Of a DNA stretch of 64,000 bases, positions 35,101-42,553 are shown in pieces. The notes beneath the pieces were generated by a model, which was given only the letters and a program-made list of their open reading frames with translations, was not told where the DNA came from and did not search any database. Position numbers and translations under genes: made by a program. Where the stretch lies: positions 1-64,000 of the forward strand of contig NZ_JAZKUD010000001.1 of NCBI RefSeq assembly GCF_036625275.1. Reading direction: 5' to 3'. Source of the DNA: Accumulibacter sp036625275. Its GTDB lineage: Bacteria > Pseudomonadota > Gammaproteobacteria > Burkholderiales > Rhodocyclaceae. Numbering within the stretch: position 1 is the first letter of the stretch; the number at the start of each line of letters is the position of its first letter.

Positions 35101-35299
35101 CGCGCGCCAGCGCGTCGACCAGCCGCAGGACGAAGGCTTCGACCGGACTCTGCCACTCGCTGCCGGTGATCTGCCGCAACGCCGGGCTGTCGGCGCCCAG
35201 TGCCAGCGCCAGCAGCTCGCGGCGCCGGTCTTCGCGGGCGAAGATCGGCGCGAGCAGGGTGATCAGTTCGTGCCGGGTGGTGTCGTCGAGACGGATCAT
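32111..35299 (-). CDS. DGR target 3: DUF4062-STAND NTPase-FGE-like sensor protein
   Basis: 1,062 residues from MIRLDDTTRHELITLLAPIF; the start matches the helical N-terminal module of targets 1 and 2. From about 118 to 300 is a DUF4062 domain (LHLRVFLASPGDVSEERGLA; CDIVVVIVWSRMGTPLP; SGTEWEYLDALAA), a predicted nucleotide- or effector-type module. nSTAND1 NTPase: FPGLRAFTPADAPIFFGRGR, Walker A GASGSGKS (383-390), Walker B MLVFIDQFEELL (around 490). From about 830 is an FGE / C-type-lectin-fold domain (YPLTWQQYQAFV, LPTEAEWQQAALGG, LDLAGNVWEWCLSEH, VVRGGSW). Residues 1016-1057 are the variable repeat. It faces the RT gene convergently. Confidence 0.88.
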   Translation of the reverse strand: MIRLDDTTRHELITLLAPIFAREDRRRELLALALGADSPALRQITGSEWQSPVEAFVLRLVDALARADETGPPALAKLLDFARERVADGCRARVAALAAMIPATTSTAASATSATATPLHLRVFLASPGDVSEERGLARQVLEQIPYDPLLRGQLTIETVAWDQPGGGTPMLATMTPQAAIAAGLPRPAQCDIVVVIVWSRMGTPLPADPYRKPDGSTYVSGTEWEYLDALAAAERCGRPQILVYRRTGKCLLDPDDADFDDRLGQRRRVEAFFATFRNPDGSIRGGVNEYAAPAAFGRDLGLHLRSLIAGLLRRRPQPAASPAPAAPAGPAAAPLPLWTGSPFPGLRAFTPADAPIFFGRGRETDQLVRRLADGGRFIAIVGASGSGKSSLVAAGLLPRLADNAIEGSQGWLLPQVQPAGAADRRQWSGLRFTPGELGDNPFLALAARLAPLLPEPITPRELAAKLAGDPASVAADATAILATQPDWAEMLVFIDQFEELLTVVAESQRAPFVELLAAAAATPRLRLLVTMRADFYPRWLAWPRLPEALCAEQLPVVAPGLAALFQMITAPAARAGLDLDEGLAARILEETGSDAGALALLAFALHELYEARNEAGRLTHAAYDGFGGVRGAISRRAEKTFQALPAAAQALLQPVFGELVEVDERGVATRRRLPRSRLASGKDAERLLDAFIDARLLVSSQGAAGAVIEVAHEALFREWPRLRDWIGERADDLRTLRQAEAAAAEWQRSGGATSHLWPHERLQPVLEALARLGKDRADLAEPACSFLRPEAERLLAEIAQPATSHYRRAEIGDRLASIGDARPGVGMLADGAPDIDWCEIPAGTVELEDGRGEFRVERFFIARYPLTWQQYQAFVADPQGYADHQHWWQGLQREASPGEQFRPIGNCPAENVSWYDAIAYCRWASARLGHEVRLPTEAEWQQAALGGQRGNEYPWGYWREGCANTSESRLGRTTAVGMYPAGASAQGVLDLAGNVWEWCLSEHADPRQTALRADARRVVRGGSWGYGRVVARCACRLGYVPGNRNGDLGLRLVCVSPILKR
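32128..32253 (-). repeat. DGR variable repeat 3 (VR3)
   Basis: 126 bp, ungapped against the TR on the opposite strand. Seventeen of 24 variable-segment adenines are changed and no other base differs. The flanking 3' sequence (ccatcctgaagcgctgacc, then about 70 bp to the hairpin) is shared with VR1 and VR2. Confidence 0.95.
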
Positions 35300-35633
35300 C
35301 GGGTGCTGTCGGTGGTGGTGGCGCAGCGGCGTCAGGCGTGCCAGTATGCCCCGGTTGGCGGTGCCGCGACAATCGTTTGCCGTCGCGGCAGGCCAGCGGA
35401 TGGGTGTCCGTGGTGCCTGTCCCGCTTGCCACACCCGGCGAATGGTCAACCCCGCCGCGCATCTGGCCGACCACCTTCTTCCGCGACTGCCGGTTCGCAG
35501 GTGGCTGCGCTTTTCCCCTGCAGCACGATCCGGCGATCGAGACGCCGGCGCTGCGCATTTTCCGGAGCGTCGTCGAACGGGTTTTGCAAGGATAAGAAAT
35601 CCAACGGCACCGACGAGCGTATATGAACCTTCA
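35300..35633. other. Intergenic stretch with no recognisable gene
   Basis: Between the start of DGR target 3 and the histidine phosphatase stop. GC-rich; open frames here lack family motifs and start signals. It probably holds the promoter of target 3, but I see no clear -35/-10 pair or known element. Confidence 0.5.
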
Positions 35634-36293
35634 TCAGGGGGCGTCAATCTCGACATCACCGACCAACTCGGGCCCGGCGGCGAAGGCGACCAGTTCAGCT
35701 TTGGGCAGGCCGTCTGAAGTCCCCGGCACCTCCATCGGGATGGTGCCAAGCCACTGCGGCGCGCCGGTCCCGTTGAGCTGGAAGATGCTGCCGCCACCGG
35801 CGGGAGGCGTTGCCCGGCTAAAGGCGTTCACCACGACTTGATGGGTGACCAGGATCACCGGCGGGCCATCGACGGGCAACCTGGCGAGGAAAGCCCGCAA
35901 GCCGTCGAGAATCACTGGCCTGTCGTCCTGCCTTTCAAAAAACGAATTCAGTGCAGGCAAGGGCTCTACCCGGCCAAGGTCCAGCAGGCGGGCCGTTTCG
36001 AGCGCGCGGCACCACTGGCTTGCGAAGACGCTCGCTTTCGCCACGCCGGCCGCACGCAGACGCTCTCCCAGCCGTCGCGCCTGAGCCCGGCCACTGGCAT
36101 CGAGATTGCGCTGTGTGGAACAATCACCGATGACGAAATTCGGCGGGTCGCCGATCCCCGGCGCGTGCGCATGCCTGAGCATCAGCACCCGACCTGGCTT
36201 GGCCAGTTCGCCAAGCGGCAAGGACGACTCATCGGCACCCGCCGGCACGGAGGATGAGATGAGCACAAGAGAAAGAATGAACGCTTTGAACAT
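35634..36293 (-). CDS. Exported histidine phosphatase family protein
   Basis: 219 residues. Signal peptide MFKAFILSLVLISSSVPAGA. The catalytic RHG-type motif is VLMLRHAHAPG, with the phospho-accepting His in RHA. A second block is SQWCRALETARLL, and the later catalytic His is in VILVTHQVVVNAF. This is the phosphoglycerate-mutase-like fold, with a periplasmic location predicted. Physiological substrate unknown. It lies downstream of the remnants of DUF3429 and CIA30 genes on the same strand. Confidence 0.85.
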   Translation of the reverse strand: MFKAFILSLVLISSSVPAGADESSLPLGELAKPGRVLMLRHAHAPGIGDPPNFVIGDCSTQRNLDASGRAQARRLGERLRAAGVAKASVFASQWCRALETARLLDLGRVEPLPALNSFFERQDDRPVILDGLRAFLARLPVDGPPVILVTHQVVVNAFSRATPPAGGGSIFQLNGTGAPQWLGTIPMEVPGTSDGLPKAELVAFAAGPELVGDVEIDAP

Positions 36294-36306
36294 CGTCGTG
36301 CTTCCT

Positions 36307-36594
36307 TCAGCGAACCCGTTCGATCGTCCGCAGATCGAGCCTGAACGGACCCAACTGTCGATCGGCGATCAGAAGACCCACCTGTCGTGCGCGTGAGAGG
36401 CCAAGCGGTGGCAGATGGTCGACGACACGTCCTCGCCAGGTCGGGACAAAATCGGCTGCGGCCAGTCGCAGTATCGTCCATTCGCCGGCAGGTGGCTGCA
36501 GAGCCGCCTGGTAACGGATGCCTCCCATCCGACCCGGCAGCAGCCGGGAACACTGGGCATGGAATCCATCGCCACGAGGGCTGCTAGCGGCCAT
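36307..36594 (-). pseudogene. C-terminal fragment of a CIA30-like protein
   Basis: About 95 residues. GFHAQCSRLLPGRMGGIRYQ, LRLAAADFVPTWRGRVVDH and LGPFRLDLRTIERVR are the C-terminal half of CIA30 (complex I intermediate-associated protein 30) homologues. The N-terminal half (with its usual DRVMGG-type motif) is missing, and the frame overlaps the end of the DUF3429 gene. It is probably the residue of a deletion. Confidence 0.55.
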
Positions 36595-37011
36595 CCGAAG
36601 AATCCGGGCTTTCCGAATCCTCGACGGGATCAACGTCCGCCACGTCAGCCGGACCTTTCATCACCATGACGATGAACGCGGCAATCGCGACCGTCAGCAC
36701 CGCCGTCCGGTGCAGGACCAGAATACTGATCGCCACAATGTCGACCAGGCCAGCAGTGCCGGGACGATACTCCAGACGAAGCGCCATGTCCGCAGACTCG
36801 CACGCAGATCCCGAGTCATGGCGAATCCCCAATGCAGGGCGCCGACGAAGCTCGGGATCACCGTAGCGTAGGCAAGCCGCGCCTCGTTCCGGAGCTGCGC
36901 GTGCTGCGCATTGCCGAGGCTGGCGGACGCCAGGACGAGAAAGGGCAGCAGCCCGCCGTAACCGAGCCAGGCGACACGGCGCGCAAGGGGCTCAGGATGA
37001 GGGTGATCCAT
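36584..37011 (-). pseudogene. DUF3429 membrane protein, frameshifted
   Basis: From ATG 37011: RVAWLGYGGLLPFLVLASAS, LAYATVIPSFVGALHWGFAM and FVWSIVPALLAW match DUF3429 (a small inner-membrane protein of unknown function). Near 36750 the frame breaks; another frame continues with two hydrophobic segments (GLVDIVAISILVLHRTAVL; VAIAAFIVMVM) and stops at 36584. The corrected length (~142 residues) fits the family. The break may be a real mutation or a sequencing error. Confidence 0.6.
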
Positions 37012-37017
37012 GCCGCC

Positions 37018-37758
37018 TTACCTGACCAGTGGTCGAAGGGTGGAAAAGCCGGCGTCCATCGACCAGACCTGACCGGTGACCCGCGCCGCCTTGTCCGAGA
37101 GCAGCCAGACCATCAGTTCGGCCAGTTCGTCCGCGGAACCGATTCCCGGCAAGGGGTACTGGCGAGCCGCTGCGTCGCGGCCCATCGCGCTGCCCAGAAT
37201 GGCGGTCGCGGCCGGCGTGTCCATGATGCCGGGGGCGACGGCGTTGATGCGGATGCCATTGCCCGCATAGGTCGCCGCAGCACTGCGTACCAGTCCTTCG
37301 ACGCCGGCCTTGGTGGCTGCTACCGCCTCGTGATTGGGAGTGCCGATGCGTGCCGCAGCCGACGAGACCAGCACCGCCGACCCGCGAGTCTTGGCGTCGC
37401 GCAAGGCACCGACGAAAGCCGCCAGGGTATGGAAGGCACTGATCAGATTGGCGTTGAGGCAGGCAGCAAAGTCGCTCTCGGCCTGTCGATGCAATGCGCC
37501 CAGCCGAATGTTGCCGACGCAGTGTGCGAACGCCGTGGGCAGCATCCGATGTGCCTTGGCCACCGCGAAAATGTGGCGTGCTCCGGCCACGCTGGAGCAG
37601 TCGGCGACCACCTGAAGAGGGTTGTCGCCGAAGCTGCCGGCCAGGCGCTCGCCATCCCGGCTGGTCACGATCAGTCGCCAGCCTGACTCAGCCAGCCTGG
37701 CCGCCATCGATTGACCCAAGCCGCCGGCTGCTCCCGTGACCAAGGCTATTCTTTCCAT
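37018..37758 (-). CDS. Short-chain dehydrogenase/reductase (SDR)
   Basis: 246 residues. Cofactor motif TGAAGGLGQSMAARL, structural motif near AHCVGNIRLGA in place of NNAG, catalytic Ser in SAVLVSSAAARIG, and the C-terminal block RINAVAPGIMDTPA. The usual YxxxK appears changed to HEAVAATKAG: the active-site Tyr position is occupied by another residue while Lys is kept, so the catalytic mechanism is uncertain. It lies 6 bp upstream of the DUF3429 gene on the same strand and is divergent from the 38004 fragment. Confidence 0.8.
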   Translation of the reverse strand: MERIALVTGAAGGLGQSMAARLAESGWRLIVTSRDGERLAGSFGDNPLQVVADCSSVAGARHIFAVAKAHRMLPTAFAHCVGNIRLGALHRQAESDFAACLNANLISAFHTLAAFVGALRDAKTRGSAVLVSSAAARIGTPNHEAVAATKAGVEGLVRSAAATYAGNGIRINAVAPGIMDTPAATAILGSAMGRDAAARQYPLPGIGSADELAELMVWLLSDKAARVTGQVWSMDAGFSTLRPLVR

Positions 37759-37924
37759 GACATCTCCGCGTCAGTCCTTCTGCTGCCCACCACGCCCCCG
37801 CCCTAAAGAAGTGCAGGACGCTTTGACAGGCCAGCGAGCAGCATCTGGGGAATTGTAATGGACACTAATGAAAAAAACGTTAAAATAAACCAGAAGTGGC
37901 TAGAATATAGGGTGTCAAATGCAA

Positions 37925-37939
37925 ATTGTCCAGGACAAT
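37925..37939. promoter_or_regulatory. Perfect 15-bp dyad in an AT-rich divergent region
   Basis: attgtccaggacaat is a 7-bp perfect inverted repeat around a single central base. It sits in the AT-rich gap (about 37850-37960) between the SDR gene and a truncated oxidoreductase gene. It looks like an operator, but no regulator is assigned. Confidence 0.4.
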
Positions 37940-38003
37940 ATTCCCGTGATCATGAAGACAGGCGATGGCTCAAGATCTGGCGTCGACCATTGACAGGAAA
38001 ATC

Positions 38004-38186
38004 ATGAATTCGACGCCGCGTGTTGCGCTGATCGGCGCCGGCATCGCCGGACTGTCCTGTGCCTCGCAACTACAGCAGGCTGGCCTCGAAGTCAGTCTGT
38101 TCGACAAGCGTCGCGGCGCGGGGGAACCCTTGGCAGGGAGACCGCTCGACGGTTGGCTCGGCCGCGCACCGGGCCTGCTCCCATGA
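38004..38186 (+). pseudogene. N-terminal fragment of an FAD-dependent amine-oxidase-like protein
   Basis: From ATG 38004: TPRVALIGAGIAGLSCASQL and EVSLFDKRRGAGE contain the Rossmann GxGxxG motif and the acidic end of beta-2, as in RenI-like NAD/FAD proteins of ~330 residues. Homology stops after about 45 residues and the frame ends at 38184-38186, overlapping the start of the DnaQ/GIY-YIG gene. A deletion apparently fused the promoter region of this gene to the nuclease gene. Confidence 0.65.
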
Positions 38187-39592
38187 TTCCCGCGCGGCTG
38201 GCCTTCATCGCCCTGGAAACCACCGGGGCCAATCCGCTACGGGACCGCATCACGAGGATCGATGTGCTCGAAGCAGAGGGTGATCGGGTCGCGACCTGGA
38301 GCACCCTGGTCAACCCACAGCGATCGATCCCTGAGTTCATCCAGCAAGTCAACGGTATCCGCAACGAGACGGTAGTCGACGCGCCTCCCTTCGCTCAGGT
38401 CGCGGCAGAACTGGCCGATCGCCTGCATGGGCGTCTGTTGATTGCCCGCCATGCCCGCTTCAACTATGGCTTCGTCAAGAGTGAATTCCAGCGCCTGGGG
38501 AAGTCCTTCCGGGCCGACGTGCTGTGTACTGTGCGCCTGTCTCGCAAGCTTTTCCCGGCACACCAGAAACACAAGCTGGACAGTCTCATGATCCGTCATG
38601 ATCTGGCGACGGGCGACCGCTGCCGCGCCTTGACCGACGTCCACCGGCTTTGGCAGTTCTGGCGCCTGTTGCAACGGGATTGCGGCGAAGAGGCTCTGGC
38701 CGAGGCCGTCCGTCAGCAGCTCGAACGCCCCAGCCTGCCGCCTCATCTCGATCCTGCCCTGCTCGACGATCTGCCCGAATCCCCCGGGGTGTACCTGTTC
38801 TACGGCGACAACGACGCGCTGCTGTACGTGGGGAAAAGCGTCAACCTGCGTCAGCGCGTACGGGCTCACTTCGCGTCCGATCTGCGTGATTACAAGGAGA
38901 TGCGCCTCAGCCAGCAAGTGCATCGCATGCACTGGCATGAGACGGTCGGCGAACTCGGCGCCCTGCTGCTGGAATCGCGACTGGTCAAGGAATGCCAACC
39001 GATTCACAATCGTCGCTTGCGCCGCTCTTCGGATCTGTGCACCTGGCAGTGGGTGCAAGTGGTCCCAGGCGAATGCCGGCTCACACTGGTCAGTGGCCAG
39101 GCTGCCGATTTCGTGCGTTCGGAAGGTCTTTTTGGCCTCTTTGCCAACCGTCGGGAAGCCACCGAAACCCTGCGCGAGATGGCTGCAGCGCATCAACTGT
39201 GTCCGATCATCCTCGGTCTGGAAAGACCCGCCCGGCCTGGACGACCCTGCTTCGCCCACCAGGTCGGGCAATGCCGGGGTGCCTGCGTGGGCAAGGAAGC
39301 CCTTGGCGTGCACAGCGCTCGTATGCTGTCGGCGCTGACGAAGCTGAAGCTTGCCGCCTGGCCCTACCCCGGAGCGATCGGCATCGTCGAGCGGGACGAG
39401 CTGCGGGAAGTGGAGGAAGTCCACGTCGTGAACGGCTGGCGGCACCTGGGCAGCGCGCGCAGCGAGACCGGGATCCAGCAAATCCTGCTGGGTCAGTCGG
39501 GTCAGGGGCGGTTCGACCGGGATACCTACAGACTGCTCGCCGCGCATCTGGGAAAAGGGCGAGTACGGGTGCGCTTGTTGTCCGAGCGGTAA
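38183..39592 (+). CDS. DnaQ-like exonuclease fused to a GIY-YIG (Cho/UvrC-N) domain
   Basis: 469 residues from MIPARLAFIALETTGANPLR. The N-terminal DEDD exonuclease-like domain has ALETTGANP (a DxE-type motif altered to LET), ARHARFNYGFVKSEF and LSRKLFPAHQKHKLDSL. From about 205: GIY-YIG domain, DLPESPGVYLFYGDNDALLY, VGKSVNLRQRVRAHF, GALLLESRLVKECQP. The fusion resembles proteins annotated as DNA polymerase III epsilon-like / excinuclease Cho, thought to act in nucleotide-excision-type repair. The catalytic Asp of exonuclease motif I appears replaced by Leu or Ala, so exonuclease activity is doubtful. Confidence 0.8.
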   Translation: MIPARLAFIALETTGANPLRDRITRIDVLEAEGDRVATWSTLVNPQRSIPEFIQQVNGIRNETVVDAPPFAQVAAELADRLHGRLLIARHARFNYGFVKSEFQRLGKSFRADVLCTVRLSRKLFPAHQKHKLDSLMIRHDLATGDRCRALTDVHRLWQFWRLLQRDCGEEALAEAVRQQLERPSLPPHLDPALLDDLPESPGVYLFYGDNDALLYVGKSVNLRQRVRAHFASDLRDYKEMRLSQQVHRMHWHETVGELGALLLESRLVKECQPIHNRRLRRSSDLCTWQWVQVVPGECRLTLVSGQAADFVRSEGLFGLFANRREATETLREMAAAHQLCPIILGLERPARPGRPCFAHQVGQCRGACVGKEALGVHSARMLSALTKLKLAAWPYPGAIGIVERDELREVEEVHVVNGWRHLGSARSETGIQQILLGQSGQGRFDRDTYRLLAAHLGKGRVRVRLLSER

Positions 39593-39652
39593 GGCCTCGC
39601 CAACGGTGCGAGATTCCTGTCGTCTGTTCAGATCTGGATTGCCGTGCCTGGC

Positions 39653-39823
39653 ATGAATCTTCCCCGCCGGCCATGGCTGGTCCTCTACTGCGGCGATGAA
39701 ATCGTTTTGCGCGCAGCGCCGGTTGATGCCACCGGGATCTTCGATGCGCTGGTGAGCCTGACCGCCGACTTCATGGCCGATGGCCGCGACGATGCCCCGC
39801 CGCAGGAGCGGGAAGCCCTCTGA
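39653..39823 (+). pseudogene. VapB/AbrB-type antitoxin fragment
   Basis: 56 residues ending LTADFMADGRDDAPPQEREAL, the C-terminal tail I recall from AbrB-fold VapB antitoxins. The N-terminal swapped-hairpin DNA-binding half seems replaced by unrelated sequence. A toxin remnant follows directly. Confidence 0.5.
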
Positions 39824-39944
39824 TCTGTGGCTCGCCGCCCACGTCCGTGCCGAAGGGTGGATCCTGGTGACCAACAACGAACGGGAGTTTATCCGCGTGC
39901 CGGGTTTGCAGGTGGAGGTCAAGGAAGGCCGGATAAATCGGCTA
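39822..39944 (+). pseudogene. VapC toxin C-terminal remnant
   Basis: DLWLAAHVRAEGWILVTNNE and REFIRVPGLQVE are the last PIN-domain segment (with acidic DxW/N positions) and C-terminus of VapC. The first ~90 residues are missing. With the preceding VapB tail it is a collapsed vapBC pair. Confidence 0.6.
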
Positions 39945-40033
39945 GAATCCTTCAGACATGACCTGCGGGGGGGGGCCTCCGCACCGTCACCCGGAAAACG
40001 GCCAGATCCTGGCGCAAGGGAGTTGGCGACTGC

Positions 40034-40933
40034 ATGGACAGACTTCAGCACATGAAGGTACTCGTGGCCGTGGTTGATGCCAACGGCTTCGCCGGTGCGG
40101 CGCGCAAGCTCAACCTGTCGCCATCGGCAGTGACGCGAGCCATCAACGAACTCGAGCGGCAGCTCGGTGTTCGTCTGCTGGCGCGCAGCACGCGCATCGT
40201 CCGGGTGACTGACTCCGGTGCACGCTATGCCGATGACTGTCGGCGCATTCTGGCCGACGTTGCCGAAGCGGACGAGTCGGTCGGCGGCACGCACAGGGCA
40301 CCGCGCGGACGCCTGACGCTGACGGCCCCGGTGCTGTTCGGTGCCCAGTTCGTCACCCCCATCGTCACCGAATACCTGTTGCGCTATCCCGAGGTCAGCG
40401 CTGTCTGTCTGTTTCTCGATCGTGTGATCAACCTGCTCGACGAAGGCGTCGATGTGGCGGTGCGTATCGGCGCACTGGCCGACTCCTCGCTGCAGGCCGT
40501 GCCGGTTGGACACGTGCGCCGGGTCATTTGCGCGGCCCCGGCTTATCTTCACCAGTGTGGCGAGCCGCGTACGCCCGATGACTTGTTCGGCCACCGGATC
40601 GTCTCGGCGGCAGGCGTCACGCCGACGCCGGAATGGCGACTGATGGAGAACGGTGCGCCACGCGTCGTCAAGCTGCAAGCGCGCATGACCACCACCAGCA
40701 ACGATTCGGCGCTGGCGGCGGCATTGGGCGGCTTTGGCCTGACCCGTCTGCTCTCCTACCAGGTCGCTGAACACTTGCGCAGCGGCCGCCTGCAGGCCGT
40801 GCTCGGCGACTTCGAGCTACCGGCGCTGCCCGTGCACGTGCTGCACCGCGAAGGACGACATGCTTCGCAGAGAGTACGCGCGTTTCTTGATCTGGCGGTC
40901 GAACGTTTGCGGGCGGAGCCGGCGCTGAGTTGA
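40034..40933 (+). CDS. LysR family transcriptional regulator
   Basis: 299 residues from MDRLQHMKVLVAVVDANGFA. Winged helix with NLSPSAVTRAINELERQLGV as the recognition region, then an effector-binding domain (GRLTLTAPVLFGAQFVTPIV; LLDEGVDVAVRIGALADSSL). It is the CrgA/DsdC-like single-LysR type. It converges with the disulfide-reductase-like gene; no divergent target gene adjoins it, so its regulon is not evident. Confidence 0.9.
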   Translation: MDRLQHMKVLVAVVDANGFAGAARKLNLSPSAVTRAINELERQLGVRLLARSTRIVRVTDSGARYADDCRRILADVAEADESVGGTHRAPRGRLTLTAPVLFGAQFVTPIVTEYLLRYPEVSAVCLFLDRVINLLDEGVDVAVRIGALADSSLQAVPVGHVRRVICAAPAYLHQCGEPRTPDDLFGHRIVSAAGVTPTPEWRLMENGAPRVVKLQARMTTTSNDSALAAALGGFGLTRLLSYQVAEHLRSGRLQAVLGDFELPALPVHVLHREGRHASQRVRAFLDLAVERLRAEPALS

Positions 40934-41044
40934 ATCGGCGTTTTCTGGCGGCCTGAACGCGGTAGGCAAGCCCAGGTTCTGCGGCCGTCCAGCCTGGCGT
41001 CAGCAAGAGCGTCCACTGCAAAAGCAGGGTGCCCGGGCCGCAGT

Positions 41045-42484
41045 TCACGCGCCCGGACCACAGTCGAGGCAACGCTCGACGGGCGGCGGCCCCATGCGCA
41101 ATGCGCGTTGTAGTCCGCGCAGCGCCGTTCGCAGGCCCTCCTCGATGACCGGGTGGTAGAACGGACTGTCGAGCATCTCCTGCACGCTGTCGCCTCGCTG
41201 CACCGACCAGGCGAGCAGATGCCCCAGATGCTCCGCCGCCGGACCGACCATTTCGGCCCCCAGCAGGCGACCGCTGCGCCGCTCGGCGTAAAGATGCAGG
41301 GCGCCGCGATTCTTCAGCATCACACGGCTGCGCCCCTGATCCTCGAACGAGACCTCACCCACGGCAAAGTCCAGCCCGGAACGCAACAACTGCGCGTGGC
41401 TCTGTCCGGCGAGCATGACCTGCGGATCGGAGAACACCACCGACAGCGGGGCGCGACGCGGACGCACGCGCACATCGGGGAAGCGGCCGGCATTGTCACC
41501 GGCGATGCGACCCTCGTCCGCCGCCTCGTGGAGGATCTCCCGCTCATGGGTGGCGTCGCCGGCGATGAAGACGTGGCTGTCGGCGATCTGGCCCGTGCAT
41601 GGATCGAACACGGGCACGCCGCGCGTATCTAGCGGCAGCCCACTATGCTCCAGGCCTAGCGCCTGCAGATTGGGACGGCGGCCGCTCGCGGCCAGTATCC
41701 ACGCGTAGCGTTGTTCAGCGGCCGGCTCCTCGTCACCGACGCGGACGGCGACCTCGTTGCCGACACGCCGAAGGTGTAGGTCGGAAACGCCCAGGCGCAT
41801 CGGCAGTTCCTCCGCGAAGATCTTGCGCGCTTCGACCTGCAGGGTGGGGTCGGTGAGCGGCCCGACGCGCTCGCTGCGGCCGTAGACACCGACGCGCACG
41901 CCCAGTCGATGCAAGGCCTGCGCCAGCTCCAGGGCAATCACCCCGGTACCGAGCACGGCGACGGACTGCGGTAGCGATTGCCAGGCAAAGACGTCGTCGT
42001 TGACGATCAGCCGATCGCCGGCGGCCTCGCGCCATTCGGCCGGCACGTTCGGGTGTGAGCCGGTGGCGATGACGATGCGCCGCGCCTCGACACGCGTGTG
42101 CTCGCCAACCTGCAGCGTGTGACCGTCGAGAAAACGGGCGTGACCGCGCAGGCGGTGCTCGGCCGGCCAATGGTCCACCGCCTCGGTGACGAAGCCGACG
42201 AAGCGGTCACGTTCATTGCGAACCCGCTGCATGACGGCGGCGCCATCGATGCGCAGCGAATCGGCGACGACACCGAAGGCGTCGGCGTGTCTTGCCGCAT
42301 GCGCGGCCTCGGCAGCGGCAATCAGCAGTTTGCTGGGCATGCAACCGACGCGCGCGCAGGTGGTCCCGTACGGCCCTCCCTCGATTACCAGGACGCTGCG
42401 GGTATGCGCCAGCGCGGCGCGGTAGGCGGACATTCCGGCAGTGCCGGCACCGATCATGGCGACATCAACTTTCAACGTGTTCAT
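41045..42484 (-). CDS. Pyridine nucleotide-disulfide oxidoreductase (dihydrolipoyl-dehydrogenase-like)
   Basis: 479 residues; ATG 42484 has AAAGGAG about 8 nt upstream. FAD motif GAGTAGMSAYRAAL, redox-active disulfide GTTCARVGCMPSK, NAD motif VLGTGVIALELAQAL, second FAD motif VFIAGDATHE, and dimerisation-domain His in HPVIEEGLRTAL (the usual HPxxxE). The C-terminal tail has an extra CLDC pair (ERCLDCGPGA). It is the third gene of an operon with a GST and a flavin/iron-sulfur oxidoreductase, so it may recycle a small-molecule disulfide; the real substrate is unknown. Confidence 0.85.
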   Translation of the reverse strand: MNTLKVDVAMIGAGTAGMSAYRAALAHTRSVLVIEGGPYGTTCARVGCMPSKLLIAAAEAAHAARHADAFGVVADSLRIDGAAVMQRVRNERDRFVGFVTEAVDHWPAEHRLRGHARFLDGHTLQVGEHTRVEARRIVIATGSHPNVPAEWREAAGDRLIVNDDVFAWQSLPQSVAVLGTGVIALELAQALHRLGVRVGVYGRSERVGPLTDPTLQVEARKIFAEELPMRLGVSDLHLRRVGNEVAVRVGDEEPAAEQRYAWILAASGRRPNLQALGLEHSGLPLDTRGVPVFDPCTGQIADSHVFIAGDATHEREILHEAADEGRIAGDNAGRFPDVRVRPRRAPLSVVFSDPQVMLAGQSHAQLLRSGLDFAVGEVSFEDQGRSRVMLKNRGALHLYAERRSGRLLGAEMVGPAAEHLGHLLAWSVQRGDSVQEMLDSPFYHPVIEEGLRTALRGLQRALRMGPPPVERCLDCGPGA

Positions 42485-42553
42485 GGACAAACTCCTTTCC
42501 TCGAGTCATTTCTTGCCGATGCCCGCTGCCGGCGAGAAGCTGGCATCGGCACC

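Noticed and set aside
38237..40774. 845-residue minus-strand frame
   Set aside because: Spans the DnaQ/GIY-YIG gene, the vapBC remnant and the LysR gene in antisense; no motif.
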